Assembly (NCBI GenBank): GCA_017893485.1
Contig: CM030366.1
Location: 185,611,947 to 185,675,946, forward strand
From: Hemerocallis citrina
Taxonomy: Eukaryota > Streptophyta > Magnoliopsida > Asparagales > Asphodelaceae
Length of the DNA stretch: 64,000 nt
Reading direction: 5' to 3'
The notes beneath the pieces are model-generated. The model was not told the origin of the DNA. It made no database searches and worked only from the letters and a program-made list of their open reading frames with translations. The position numbers and the translations under genes are program-made. Shown piece after piece: positions 49,883-60,259 of the stretch. Numbering within the stretch: position 1 is the stretch's first letter; each line of letters starts with the position of its first letter.

Positions 49883-52800
49883 GTATATGTGGAATCCTAC
49901 TTGAGTGATTTTAAAAGCACACTAGGTATGTATTTGAAAGTTACAATGAGAGTCAGTGTTTAACATTCACATTCTCTAGTGGGTACCATTTTCCCAATCT
50001 AAGCAGTACGAATGCACACTAGCAAAACAGACAACAAAGCTGGAGTAATACATATGAAAAGACAGTTACATGGTAAGTTGTGTCATGCTTGACATAGACA
50101 CACATGATAGAAATTTTGGTTCTGTTACAGATCTTGCTATGGAGCTTCTTAATAGCCACCAACTTGACCTCAGTGGTAGTAGCGCACAGATGGCCAGGCT
50201 GCCTACTTAAGTAGAAAGTAATATACTTCGTCCTGGAAGTATAGTTAGAAAGCGCTCTTGTACTAAAGAAAAGAAATGTAGGGATTTCAATGTAAATTCT
50301 TTAACTAAGAGCTATTTGTGTCATCTACTGGTTGACAGTAGTATTCTTATATTCTAGGCTGTCTTATGATTCTAGCATATTTGCTATTGTTGGTTGCCTG
50401 TCTTTTCCCTCCATGTTTTATGGCAGCATTGCAACTTCTTGTACCTTCAATTACGTTAGGTTACTTTCTTAAAGATTTGAATATAGACAACTATAAATCT
50501 GTTAACTACTGTTTAACTTAATTTCATTGTTATTTAGTTTAACTGGCATTTTTCCTTTCTCCCTCTCTGTTTGTAGCCTGGCTATGAGATTTTGATGTCT
50601 GATTTCTCTATTGCAAGGAATATACCGCCAGAAGAGAAAATAGTAAGCATTCTCCAAACTATCTCATTGTAGTTCCATTTAACATTTTGAATGCACTGGC
50701 TAAACTTTACAATGACAAGGCTGTAATAGAAATGTTGGAAACAATTTCCTTCACTTTATCTCCTATAATGTTTCAGCAGATTTTTTCCGAGAGGAATCAG
50801 AACTCGGCATACTTTCGTCATTGTTACACAAATATTCTCCCTGTTCTAGAAATTTGATAAATCCCTTAGCCATTCCGAGAGGAATCAGAACTCGTTATCT
50901 CCTTTAATGTTTCAGCAGATTTTTTCCGAGAGGAATCAGAACTTGGCATACTTTCGTCATTGTTACACAAATATTCTCCCTGTTCTAGAAATTTGATAAA
51001 TCCCTTAGCCATTCCGAGAGGAATCAGAACTCGGCATACTTTCATCATTGTTACACAAATATTCTCCTTGTTCTAGAAATTTGATAAATCCCTTAGCCCA
51101 CTATTTTCAATTTGATGTCAAAAAGGGAAAAAAAATTATCCACTGAATACCTATAAAGTCAATGTTATAAATTGATTGTACACTAGTTTGTAGAATAAGT
51201 AGCTTTTTATTTTTATTTTTTTGGAAACAAATAAGTTGTTATTCCATCTTCTTATGTCAACTACTGGTATCCAGATGTGAGTTTCAAATCATGTTTTTAG
51301 TTTACCACATTGTTGCCACCTAGCCATGCTGTGATGGGCTACGACATTATACGAATACCATTATGAGAATTATAGAATATTAGAGCTCTATAGAATAGAG
51401 ATTCATCAATTAACATAAATGTAATTTGCGTGTAGGTGTTTCATTTTTTATTTATTTTTATTATATCTATTATTAAAATTACATGGCCTGAAAACAATAC
51501 GGGTCCAATATTTTTATGAAATAGAATTTCAAGTTATATGAATTGGTAGTCTCCTGAACAATCCTTCTAACTTAATCAATCAGCCAATTTGCACAAATAC
51601 ATCCACAATTTAAATTGAACTGCATACCGTTTATTTTATCATTATTTGCTTGACATTATTTGGAATTTTCATTGCTGGATACGTGTGTCGGCATTTTCAA
51701 GCATTTAGTAGAATATCTAAATACAAGCTATCAAAAGATGTACTATTTTCTCGTTGGAGAGGAAGGTTGAGAAAGGACTCGGCAAAAGTTAAAACTGTAG
51801 GGGATCAGGAAACATGTTTTCTATCAAAATCTGATTGTAGTTCACCACCGTCTATTGTTTCTTTGTTTTCATTTTCCTCTAATTATTTTCCACTATATTC
51901 ACATGCAACTGTGCTAGTACCACCTAATACAAAGTAATATAGTATTATAATGCAATATTGTAATATATACCATATGAATTCCCCAATAAACGTAAGGTGC
52001 GATTCTTACTTTAAAAAAAATGACATTGCTTGATCTTTGAACATTTATTGTATTTTTCAAGCTTCACTTTTGTTACTCCATATGGAACCTCTCAATCACC
52101 ATACAAATCATCAGCATATTTTGAAGTTTAGTCTGATTTATGTTACATTTTATTTATAGGATTTGTCACCTACATAATAATTGAAGCTTATATAAGATAC
52201 GTCCCTGAATTTTGTTACTGTGCATTCTGAAAGTTAGTTTTTTTTGTGAATATTTGCTTTCTATAGATATATGCTTTCTATAGAGTAGTATGTATTTATG
52301 CTTTGTGAATATATGCTTTCTTTAGAGTAGTATGTATTTATGCTTGTTGGTAATTTAATCATGCTTTCTATAAAGTAGTATGTATTTATGCTTGTTGGTA
52401 ATTTAATCATGCTTTCTATAGGGTAGTATTATGCTTTGTGAATATATGCTTTCTATAGAGTAGTATGTATTTATGCTTGTTGGTAATTTAATCATGCTTT
52501 CTATAGAGTCGTATGTATTTATGCTTGTTGGTAATTTAATCATGCTTTCTATAGGGTAGTATGTATTTTGAGTTAGCATGCTTTATTTCCTGGTATAACT
52601 ATGTCCTCAGTGTTTGATATGCATCAGTCAGTTTGTATGATCATTAATTTTCTATGTCCTCAGTGTTTGATATGCATTAGTTTGTATGATCATTAATTTT
52701 CTTTTGCTCATCTTTCAGAGGTTAATTGTGGTACAAACAGATAATTTGGAGACATCTTCTTGTATTATCAGCCCCCCTCAAGTGAGGTAATATCTTATTC

Positions 52801-55509
52801 TTCTAAATAAGAACTCATACATTTAAATGAAAGAAAATGGAGGAAGTCTGTGTATGGTATACACATTTCTAGAAGGAAATTTCATTTAATAAGACAATTG
52901 TTCTACTATTGAGCTATCGACCCAAGTATACTCGCTAAGTAGTTTCTTAATGTCTGTGCAGCTTCATTGTAAATGGAAAAGGTGTAGATAGGAGAACTCG
53001 CTAAGTAGTTTCTTAATGTCTGTGCAGCTTCATTGTAAATGGAAAAGGTGTAGATAGGAGAACTCACTAAGTAGTTTCTTAATGTCTGTGCAGCTTCATT
53101 GTAAATGGAAAAGGTGTAGATAGGAGAACTCACTAAGTAGTTTCTTAATGTCTGTGCAGCTTCATTGTAAATGGAAAAGGTGTAGATAGGAGAACCAATG
53201 TTTCACAGGTTTGTGTGATGACTTTGTAGATAAACATGTTTTATTAATTTTCATTTGCATCCATCAGTTAAGTTATTTGACTATAATGTTTTCAGGATAG
53301 TGGACCGCAATTTCCAACCGATATAACCAAAATGCTTAAATATGGAACAAACATTATCCAGGCAATTGGATGTTTTGGTGGTAAGTCATAACTTGTCAAG
53401 TCAGTCAATTCAAGGATTGTAGGCATTTACTTTCTGTTATAAATCTTATCTATAGCTCAACTTACTTGTAGGTACTTATTTAATAGCAATAGCTTTTATG
53501 AACAATATACCCTTGCCTGCTCCAGTACTCGAAGATTATGTCCATCCTGTTGTTTCCACAACTGGTTCTGGTGAGCAAGGTTAGACTCCGGTCATTATTT
53601 GCTTACAACCTGAAGTTTTCATTTCATATTTTGGATTACCTTTTCACATCTATCATTTTTGTGTTTATATTATCATATTATGGTTTGTTTTCTAAGTTTG
53701 GCTATTGAATTGGTCCTCATTGCTTTATCAAAGCTGATTAATCTCCCAATCCCAGTAACTAAAAAGGAAAAGACGAATTGGTAGAATAGAAATTATTGTT
53801 ATTCATCCAGTGGATGATTCGGCGATTCATGTTTCATATCTTTTGGTTGAGGATTTAATGTATAAATCCAGTTTCAGACCATAGAATAGGTCAGATGAGC
53901 TTCACCTCTAGATTCATTTTGGATCAGAATATTTTGGTCATTAACCACATGTTCTCTTATTGCTTCAAAGGCAAACTGCTATAGTTATAATTATATATTT
54001 TCTTTGGCTATAATTTCATTTACCTATTGATTTATTTCCTATTCACGTGTTCTTAAAAACCTGGCACTAATTCAGTGCGTATGCTGCTATGGTTTACAGC
54101 TGGTTGTTTGTCATATCTTTCATTCAGTCAACTTTGGAAAAGTGGGTTAACTTTAATCTTATACATGTTAGATTGTTTGGGGAATGAGTAGGAGAAAGCT
54201 TCCTGTATCTTTAGTTGAATGACATTATTGAATGATGTAAGATTAAGCGGCAAAAATCGCCAAAACCATTTTAAAGTGAAATAGAATCATATCAAAAAAA
54301 AAAAAAAAAAATCATGAGAAGAAATGATAAAAAGTGAAAATTTTGAAGTACATAACTAACAGAGAAATTCGTATAAAATAGCGCGCTATGTAACCTAACT
54401 CAACCCGTTCCGCTACGAAGCTCATATGCATCACCCAATGACCCATTTTCTATGTAGCTCTGTGTTATTTTTGTGTCACTCACGCTATTTCAGCACCGTA
54501 ACTTAACTGTTCAGTAATAAACACAAGTGACGCGCGCTATGTAACCTAACTCAACCCGTTTCGCTATGAAGGTCATATGCATAACCCAATGTCCGATTTT
54601 CCATACAGCTCAATGTTATTTTTTTCTCACACGATTTCAGCACCGTAACTTAACTGTTCAGTAATAAACACAAGTGACTAATAAACACAAGTGACGAAAC
54701 CCGTCATTTTTTCCCTCTTTCATCATGATTTGTACCAATCCTTGTGAGGACACCAATTTCTTCTAGGAGTGGCGAAGATTCTTAGTATTTCTTTCTTTTC
54801 TTAAATTTTGTTTCATTCCAGCTAGCAACCCAACTATTAGGGTTTCTCTTATTTTCTTTCTTCTTTTCCAATTCGTTATTTCAATCTCAGACAAAAAAAT
54901 CTTTTAAGATAATATTGCTGCAAATTTAAAGAAGCGCTCTAATACCATATGCAAAAGCAAGGAGGCTTTAGCGGCGATACAAATTGATTGTTCTTATAGC
55001 TAAGAGAGAAATAAGTTACCTATTTGTTGACTTATTGTTGACTATAATTATTTAAAATTTCATTTTCTGAGTTGGTTTATTATCTGTCTTTCTAAATGCT
55101 TTCTTAGGTGGCTGACCAGACATTTTGCATGAACAACCTGTCATTGATCCTATAATACAAGTAACACAAGTACTTGGCCATTGATCCTATACAAGTAACA
55201 CAAGTACTTGTTGGACATTTGTCTGTTTCCATCCTCATCACATTTTAGGAAAATGTATAAGACAATTAGTATTATCTATTAATAAAATGATTTCCTAAAC
55301 GACAGTGTTGATGAAGAATTATGGACCTCATGAAACATTTGATTGAATGGCGTAGATAACTGAAATAATGATGATAATAAAAATAATCTTTGTACATATT
55401 TTGAAGCATAATGGTATGTCCTTAACATATGTATAATTTCATGACCTTTGGTGGCAGATTCTGAAATAATTGTGGGGGCATCAAGAATAACACTCAATTG
55501 TCCAATAAG
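29121..55509 (+). CDS. PIAL: PIAL-family E3/E4 SUMO ligase, exons 1-11 (3' end outside window)
   Basis: Eleven exons with GT-AG borders join in frame: 29121-29366, 30790-30855, 31316-31381, 31485-31567, 47437-47488, 50577-50642, 52719-52786, 53160-53208, 53296-53380, 53472-53570, 55458-55509 (932 nt, 310 full codons). The product follows the N-terminal half of Arabidopsis PIAL1/PIAL2: [84 protein letters not shown] and [13 protein letters not shown] proteins are PIAS-like nuclear SUMO ligases that extend SUMO chains. In Arabidopsis they work with MOM1 in transposon silencing. The zinc-binding SP-RING exons, which should follow SRITLNCPI, were not found up to 64000. ATG 29121 is chosen because the frame before it has no earlier ATG. 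Confidence 0.9.
29367..30789 (+). other. PIAL intron 1
   Basis: AT-rich with no repeat family recognised. The open frame at 30288-30509 lies within the intron and matches nothing I know. Confidence 0.6.
30790..30855 (+). CDS. PIAL: PIAL exon 2 (residues 83-104)
   Basis: Acceptor ATTATAG, donor GTAAGTC. Encodes [20 protein letters not shown], close to the family's '(C/V)(R/Q)R+.D...+..(I/V)M.LMISVK'. Confidence 0.9.
31316..31381 (+). CDS. PIAL: PIAL exon 3 (residues 105-126)
   Basis: Acceptor TTCTGTAG, donor GTTTGG. Encodes [20 protein letters not shown], matching the NACK.GWF...D..EL family segment. Confidence 0.88.
31485..31567 (+). CDS. PIAL: PIAL exon 4 (residues 127-154, last codon split)
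   Basis: The acceptor CACATAG (ending 31484) is the only one nearby that leaves the frame open, because a TAG precedes it in frame. The exon encodes ...[12 protein letters not shown], with the R codon split after CG. Donor GTATGA. The exact 5' border is slightly less sure than the others; an AG at 31494-31495 is an alternative. Confidence 0.78.
32618..32696. repeat. 26-bp tandem repeat, three copies
   Basis: GACGAGACGACGCCGCACGT plus GTCCCT is repeated three times (32618, 32644, 32670), each with an ACGTG core. A similar CGCACGTGTCCC motif lies in the sister LTR near 57510. Confidence 0.9.
34450..36254 (+). mobile_element. Internally deleted hAT element with perfect 8-bp target duplication
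   Basis: The 18-bp inverted ends CAGTG(A/T)AGTCGAAGGCGC differ at one base and are flanked by exact GTAAAAGG copies (34442-34449 and 36255-36262). The ends are packed with GCGCCTCAG / AAGGCGC words in both orientations, likely transposase sites. A GC-rich leader with a splice-donor-like GCAGGTTAG (near 34885) and, much later, an acceptor with ATG at 35976 ([15 protein letters not shown]) looks like exon 1, an intron and the first codons of an hAT transposase. The rest of the enzyme is missing, so the element is non-autonomous. Confidence 0.85.
36715..36770. repeat. (AT)n microsatellite
   Basis: About 28 AT units just before the right end of the solo LTR. Confidence 0.95.
36800..39399 (+). 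other. Native part of PIAL intron 4
   Basis: AT-rich, with no transposon family recognised. It contains a three-copy tandem repeat (37025-37160) and CAG/CTA triplet runs near 37885-37935. Confidence 0.5.
37025..37160. repeat. Tandem repeat, three copies
   Basis: Units of about 41-51 bp containing TTTAGTACAGAATGTTGAGT begin near 37025, 37066 and 37117. Confidence 0.85.
39405..40700 (-). repeat. 3' LTR of the gypsy element
   Basis: Begins TGATATGAAACTAACCC and ends CCTCATCA. It contains GGCGAAGGC hexamer repeats (about 40165-40204) and a telomere-like TTAGGGTTAGGGTTTAGG word. The last codons of the element's polyprotein (40625-40700) lie within it. Confidence 0.93.
40625..45298 (-). pseudogene. 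Gypsy gag-pol with chromodomain, frameshifted
   Basis: The likely start is ATG 45298 ([20 protein letters not shown]). In order, the minus strand shows a zinc knuckle [14 protein letters not shown], a protease-like VDSGS, RT (DLKSSYHQI, then VYFDD), RNase H ([20 protein letters not shown]), the integrase zinc part ([15 protein letters not shown]), the integrase core ([26 protein letters not shown]), a linker and a chromodomain-like end ([16 protein letters not shown]). Frames change at least five times, so it is dead. A normal polyprotein is one long frame of about 1500 residues. The chromodomain would guide integration to heterochromatin. Confidence 0.9.
45581..46878 (-). repeat. 5' LTR of the gypsy element
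   Basis: Pairs with 39405-40700. It ends CCTCATGA (one base changed from CCTCATCA) and has fewer GAAGGC hexamers. Confidence 0.93.
46884..47436 (+). other. 3' part of PIAL intron 4
   Basis: AT-rich intron DNA between the gypsy element and exon 5. Nothing else seen. Confidence 0.5.
47437..47488 (+). CDS. PIAL: PIAL exon 5 (residues 154-171)
   Basis: Acceptor CCCCTGCAG, donor GTCTGG. Encodes [17 protein letters not shown], which matches the family's RFYP..+...(I/L)L.SFE.K segment. Confidence 0.9.
48368..48449. repeat. 41-bp tandem duplication in PIAL intron 5
   Basis: Two exact-looking copies of a unit starting GGGTTTCATTGAAGAATGTT at 48368 and 48409. Confidence 0.9.
49711..49937. repeat. 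110-bp tandem duplication with expanded TAA run
   Basis: A unit beginning TGTTATTAACTCTTATAT and ending CACTAGGTATGTATTTGAA occurs at 49711 and 49821. The second copy contains a (TAA)n run of about 14-15 units (49837-49880) in place of a shorter imperfect run. Confidence 0.88.
50577..50642 (+). CDS. PIAL: PIAL exon 6 (residues 172-193)
   Basis: Acceptor GTTTGTAG, donor GTAAGC. Encodes [20 protein letters not shown] followed by KI, the segment before the beta-rich 'VVQTDN' region. Confidence 0.9.
50767..51098. repeat. Tandem duplication in PIAL intron 6
   Basis: A segment of about 139 bp containing CCGAGAGGAATCAGAACTCG and TTGTTACACAAATATTCTCC is repeated at 50767 and 50906. A third partial copy starts near 51014. 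Confidence 0.88.
52255..52570. repeat. 48-bp-class tandem repeat in PIAL intron 6
   Basis: At least five copies of a unit with TATGCTTGTTGGTAATTTAA and ATGCTTTCTATAGAGTAGTA, some shortened. Confidence 0.88.
52719..52786 (+). CDS. PIAL: PIAL exon 7 (residues 194-215, then split codon)
   Basis: Acceptor TCTTTCAG, donor GTAATA. Encodes [20 protein letters not shown] and QV; the split Ser codon (AG|C) is completed by exon 8. Confidence 0.9.
52930..53193 (+). repeat. 66-bp unit repeated four times, containing exon 8 acceptor and exon start
   Basis: Copies begin at 52930, 52996, 53062 and 53128. Each has the acceptor tract TTTCTTAATGTCTGTGCAG and the first bases of exon 8, with only an R (A/G) change in ACTC(G/A)CTAAG. 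After a copied acceptor in copies 1-3, the frame runs ...RRT(R/H) and then TAA. Only copy 4 continues to a donor. Confidence 0.95.
53160..53208 (+). CDS. PIAL: PIAL exon 8 (residues 216-232), last of four duplicated copies
   Basis: Acceptor TGTCTGTGCAG, donor GTTTGT. Encodes [16 protein letters not shown] after the split Ser. The acceptor and first 34 exon bases also occur three times just upstream, but those copies run into a TAA, so only this one fits the frame. Confidence 0.9.
53296..53380 (+). CDS. PIAL: PIAL exon 9 (residues 233-261)
   Basis: Acceptor GTTTTCAG, donor GTAAGT. Encodes [20 protein letters not shown] and IQAIGCFG, the most conserved part of the family before SP-RING. Confidence 0.92.
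53472..53570 (+). CDS. PIAL: PIAL exon 10 (residues 261-294)
   Basis: Acceptor ACTTGTAG, donor GTGAGC. Encodes [20 protein letters not shown], then [13 protein letters not shown] donor about 9 nt further on (GTTAGA) would also be possible, but the frame with exon 11 favours this one. Confidence 0.88.
53571..55457 (+). other. PIAL intron 10
   Basis: AT-rich, with a poly-A run near 54295-54311 and a 151-bp duplication at 54381. No gene or known element seen. Confidence 0.55.
54381..54690. repeat. 151-bp tandem duplication in PIAL intron 10
   Basis: A unit starting GCGCGCTATGTAACCTAACT and ending with AGTAATAAACACAAGTGA occurs at 54381 and 54532 with a few changes. Confidence 0.85.
55458..55509 (+). 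CDS. PIAL: PIAL exon 11 (residues 294-310, then split codon)
   Basis: Acceptor GGTGGCAG, donor GTATTG. Encodes [16 protein letters not shown], directly before the SP-RING in the family. The next exon should begin with the rest of a codon and a TRIK.P..GH.C-like segment, which I did not find in this window. Confidence 0.88.
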
Positions 55510-56229
55510 GTATTGTTAATCATACTGAAGATATTGCCATCCTGCTGCCCTTCATGTTTGCTGCATCTTTTTTCTTTCTTTTGTAAATGAAAAATCGTCA
55601 CTGATGATAGACCATATGTTTCACTAATAATCCAATATAGGTCAACTACATATGCGCTATCTGTGACAATAAAAATGCACATGTTCCTTATTTTACTCCA
55701 TTATAGCATCATACTTTTTTTAAAACAGTTAGTACTTTGTGGTATGTTATAAATCAACATGAAGTAAAAGTTTCATCATATATACTGGATAATTAGAGCA
55801 TGTGCCAATGTGCATTTTCCCCATTATACGTGACTGAGTAGGAAAATGGACGGATAGTGTGGTATTCTTGTCGGGTGGGTAGGAAGAAGCTCATGATCTG
55901 ACCATTTCTTTTTGTCTCAAGAAACTGGCGGCTTACCTTGTTTGAATCATGGGGAAGTCCATCACGATTACAAGCAGCTTGGACCAATGTGGTGTATCAT
56001 AATAACACTGCAAGATGTCGAAATGAAAATGCAAAAACTGAACATAGAACAAGTGACGAAAGATCAGCCATGACTAATGAATCGAATTCTTGATGGCCGA
56101 AGGTGCCTTAGGATGTATGCCAAAATTGAAGAAAAGCTATGGGAAATCTTTAAAAATATACGTAATCACCCGTTTTCAAAATTCCTAAAATAGAGGGAGT
56201 TATTTGAAAATTTCCTAAATGAAGGTTTT
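55510..56229 (+). other. Start of the PIAL intron after exon 11
   Basis: No SP-RING exon and no repeat family seen. The intron continues at least to the window end. Confidence 0.45.
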
Positions 56230-58541
56230 TGAATTTTTTTGTCAATAGGAAACTCGGTTGAGAGAGAGTCACCCCGAATTTCTGCATACCGAACGCTCAG
56301 GACAACCAGAATCTTTCCTTCAAATGAGTACATAACACAGAATTATCACAGGAAATTAAAAACTTTTATGCAGTTATTTTACAATAAATTACAACACGAT
56401 TTCAATAATGAATTACATCAATAATTTACATAGCCCTGCTGATGAACAATCTCTTATTGATCACTTTATGCAGCTCAAGTACTCTGCTCCACGAATGACA
56501 CTCCCGCGATTAGGCGGTCCTGTACACTAGGCCAACAATGGGCACGTTAGTTAAATGTAACTAATGCAATGCCCCACGAATGACGCTCCCGCGATTAGGC
56601 GATCCTGTACACTAGCCAATTGTGAGCACGTTAGTTAAATGTAACTGATGCAATACGGATTAAACCCGTGATCTCCAATCTTGGCAACTAGACGGATTAA
56701 ACCCGTGATCTCCAATCTTGGCAACTAGTATTTTATGCAAAAAGAAAATGTAAAGTTAGACCATAAGTGTTAGTGTATGTCATGCCCATGTATGTCATGC
56801 CCTAAAGTCTAATGCACAATTCTAAATGCACGCAATGCACTTACTTTAATGCAAATTATTTGGAAGCGTATGCATCCCATCCTACATACTTTTCCAAATA
56901 CAACTTCTATGGAAATGTATGCATCCCATACTACATATTTTTCCAAAAGTTCGTAGTCTCCAGATCACAGGATTCGATCCCTCGCTATGCATCCTGCTAT
57001 GTATTTTTTCCTGCTGCTCACATGAATCTAGTGACTGGTAGTGATGCTGTCTATTCTGCCTCTACAGACGTATTGTGGTTTTTCTCCACTTCGTCGGGAT
57101 CAGTGGTCCTTCTCTACCCTGTCCACCTCGGCAGACGTCTAGTGGTCTTTCTCCACTCCGTCAGGATCAGTGGTCTTTCTCCACCCTGCCAAGATCAGTG
57201 GTCTTTCTCCACTCCCGCCAAACTGATGATCATTCGGCTTTGCTGGAATCAGTGGTCTTTCTCCACTCCTACCCTTGCCAAGTTACCATGAACATATAGC
57301 GAATCAGCAGGGCTCGTACCTGCTCCGTCATGTTCCGATAGCTAAGAACATGGACGGAAGCTTTAGGGTCAATCCCCTAATTTTCGACAGGATCTGCGAC
57401 CTATGTTCGCATCCCGCTCTCATAACTAATTCTCACAATTTGTAGTTGAGATGTTGCTGCACGTGACCCGAACAAGATCACGCCTCACGTGTCCCAGACG
57501 AGACCACACCGCACGTGTCCCTTTTGGTAGGATGAGTACATGCCTGTAACTAGTGCATGTCTTTACAATCCCGAGTCACACTACTTAGAACTAACGCCCC
57601 TGTTAATTCATACTAGGGTATCCCAAAATGACTTAGGTCGAATTCTCATTAACTTTTAATTCCTTCATTAATCACCACTCAGTTCCTAGGTGGATTTATT
57701 AGTCACATTTATTCTTTATGTTCACAGTTGTACTAGATTATCATTGTTTTCTTATTTTCAGTTATTGATCCAACTCAGCCCTTAACCGATCCATGTCCGG
57801 CCCATGAAAACATCAATACTTATGCACAATTCAATGGGCTAATTACTAACATTACAAGCAAGCTCATCGATTAATACGATTCTTAAGATCTTCACTATTG
57901 AACATGGCTACAAGTTTAGTCTCTTCTGAACAAGACTAACCGTGTGAACATTTGCTACTTAGTGCAACTTAACCCAACTTAGACCATATTCCACCCAACT
58001 TAGACCATATTCCAAGCTACAAGTTCCAGTTACTAAAGTTCCAGTTACTAAGTTCCGGTTACTAAGATTCAAGCTACACTACTATTACTAAGTTGTTTAT
58101 TAACATGATCAGTTCCAAAATTAAGCTTACTAACTCATTCTTCAAACTTCATTCATGATCAATCTATCATCTTTCTAAGTATTCACTAACATAGACTTTT
58201 ATTATTGAATTGAGTCTACTTACTCCTTAAATTTTCTGACGTAAATTAAGGCTTGAAGACTTAAATGATTGAACATTGTTATTTCTTTGTATTGTGGGCT
58301 TTTGACCCAAATATTGTTATTGTTATTTCCAGATGTTGGATTATTATTATATTTGGTAATTTCATCCTTATATTCCAAATATTGTTATTCATGTGATTAT
58401 TCTTTTATTGCATGCGTGGTTGTATTGTTTTCTTGTTATATTGTTGAGTTGAATTGATAACAGCTTATGGATGACGCAAGTCATTCGCTGGGCCAATGTC
58501 ACGTGCTCGTGTTCCGTATTTTTGGGAAGCGGGGCGTGACA
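56230..58541. mobile_element. Solo LTR related to the one in PIAL intron 4
   Basis: The right end GGGGCGTGACA (on the minus strand TGTCACGCCCCGCTTCCC) is a gypsy-type LTR end. The start is TGAATTTTTTTG near 56230. AGGTTTT stands on both sides (56223-56229 and 58542-58548). Homology with 31699-36794 is clear in the first few hundred bases and in the TCCACTC-rich block. Internal duplications lie at about 56492-56650 and 56650-56730, with a TGGTCTTTCTCCACTCC-type block at 57070-57270. No pol is present. The left end is less sure because of the T-run. Confidence 0.6.
56492..56730. repeat. Tandem duplications inside the second solo LTR
   Basis: A 79-bp unit with CTCCCGCGATTAGGCG occurs at about 56492 and 56571. 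A 37-bp unit with ACCCGTGATCTCCAATCTTG occurs twice from about 56655. Confidence 0.8.
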
Positions 58542-58569
58542 AGGTTTTTAGTACATACACAATTAAGCT

Positions 58570-60197
58570 TCAAGTTATGTTTAAAACCTTTCCATGAATA
58601 TCATGAACCCCTCCTCGATCTGATCGTAGAATCTTCAAGTGTTTACCTAGTTGCTTTTCACTTTCTGTCTTAAACTCATTGAATTTCTCAAAAGTTTCAG
58701 ACTTGTGATGCATTAGGTATACATAGCCATATCTTGAGTAATCATCTGTGAAAGTCACAAAAATCTCATAGCCTTCCCTTGCACTTGTGCTCTAAAGGTT
58801 TTTTGGCTCTATTTCCTTTTTCAGAATACATTCTTCTAGTCATTTTTCCTTGCAAACAAAATTCACAAACTGGCATAGGCTCCTCTGCCAAGGGACCCAG
58901 GACCCAAAGATCCACTTTTCACCAATTTGTCAATCCTATCAAGGTTGATATGTCCTAGACGTAAGTCCCAAAAAGCCTTCGAATTACTAGAAGGTATTCA
59001 TCTTTTATTATACCAGAACAAATAAACTTTTCATTCTTACGAACTATGGCTTTGTCCTTAAATAATGTAGAATATCCATGTTTCCATAAGAATTTAACTG
59101 AAATTAAATTTCTCCTTATATCTAGAACATAAAGAACATTATTCAAAACTAAAGATCTTCCATCACTAAACTGCAAATCAAACTGATCCTACTGCTACTG
59201 CTTTAACTCGATGTTGCGGTCCTAGATAAATGTCAACTTCGCCATCACTTAGTTCCTTTGCTGTCTTGAACCCCTGCATGGAATTACAAACATGGGCAGT
59301 GGCTCCTGAATCAAAACACCAAGTGTCTGTAGACTTCTCCACAAAACATGTTTCAACAACTAGTGATTCAGGCATACCTGAGTTGGTATTTTTCTTTGCC
59401 AGATACTTCACACAATTCCCTTTCCAATCCCTTTGATACCGTAGTGGAAACATTTTTTCTTTGGTTTATTCTCATGATTCACATGTTTTGTTGGTCTCCC
59501 AGAATCAGATTTACCTTTAAAATTTTTGCATTGCTTATTCTTTCCTATTTTACCTTTCAGTTTGATAGAAGTTTCACCAATAAAAACACTACTTTTTGGC
59601 TGAACGATACCTTCAGCCGCAATCAACTTATTCATTAGTTCAGAATGGGACAGATTCATTTTGCTCATATTGTAATTGAGTGTCAACTGATTGAATGAGT
59701 GGTAGCGTCTGAAGGATCATGTCAACTTGGGTTTCCTTATTGATTACCACACCAAAAATCTGAAGTTCATTAAGGAACCCAATCATTTTCAAAACATGCT
59801 CACGAACAGGAGTGCCCTCAAGCATCTCAGCATTCATTATCGTTTTCATTGCAACTTGCCTTGCGGCTCGCGATTGACTGGCAAACATCTCTTTTAAGCT
59901 TGTTATCATATCTAAAGCATGCGACATTTCATTGTGTTGGTGTTGAAGCACATTTGACATGGACGCAAAATTGTAACATTTAGCCATGTCATCAGCCTTA
60001 ACCCATGCTTCATGATAATCAAAATCTTTCTGGGAAGTTTCATCCGTGGGCTCATAAGGTTTCTTTTCCAGAAGCACAAATTTGTAATTCTGAGAGGTAA
60101 GGACAATGTCAAGATTGCGTTTCCAGTCAACATAATTAGGTTCTTCTAACTTATTGTCTTTAAGAATCATAAAGAGTGGGTTCATGTCAGAAGACAT
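58570..60197 (-). pseudogene. Copia gag-protease-integrase remnant
   Basis: The likely start is ATG 60197 (MSSDMNPLFMILKDNKLEEP), which opens a UBN2-type gag of about 185 codons. A worn zinc knuckle (KKCFHYGIKGIG) follows near 59460, then the protease motif WCFDSGATAHVCN (near 59330), a pre-integrase segment (NVLYVLDIRRNLISVKFLWK) and an integrase start (TFTDDYSRYGYVYLM, then LKILRSDRGG) by 58600. Each part is in a different frame, so it is inactive. Gag would pack the element RNA, protease mature the polyprotein and integrase insert the cDNA. Confidence 0.82.
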
Positions 60198-60259
60198 CTG
60201 AAATAATTTAAAATAATATAAGAAATAGAGCAAAAATGATTTAAACAAAACTTTTTAAA

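Larger units (their letters stand above)
47489..50576 (+). other. PIAL intron 5
   Basis: AT-rich, with no known element. It includes the duplications at 48368-48449 and 49711-49937. Confidence 0.6.

Noticed and set aside
52906..53133. Minus-strand 75-codon frame with three identical 22-residue repeats
   Set aside because: It is the antisense reading of the 66-bp exon 8 repeat; the unit length is a multiple of three, so a frame stays open by chance.
52930..53193. CRISPR-like regular repeat
   Set aside because: The units are directly adjacent with no spacers, in a plant intron. It is a tandem duplication.
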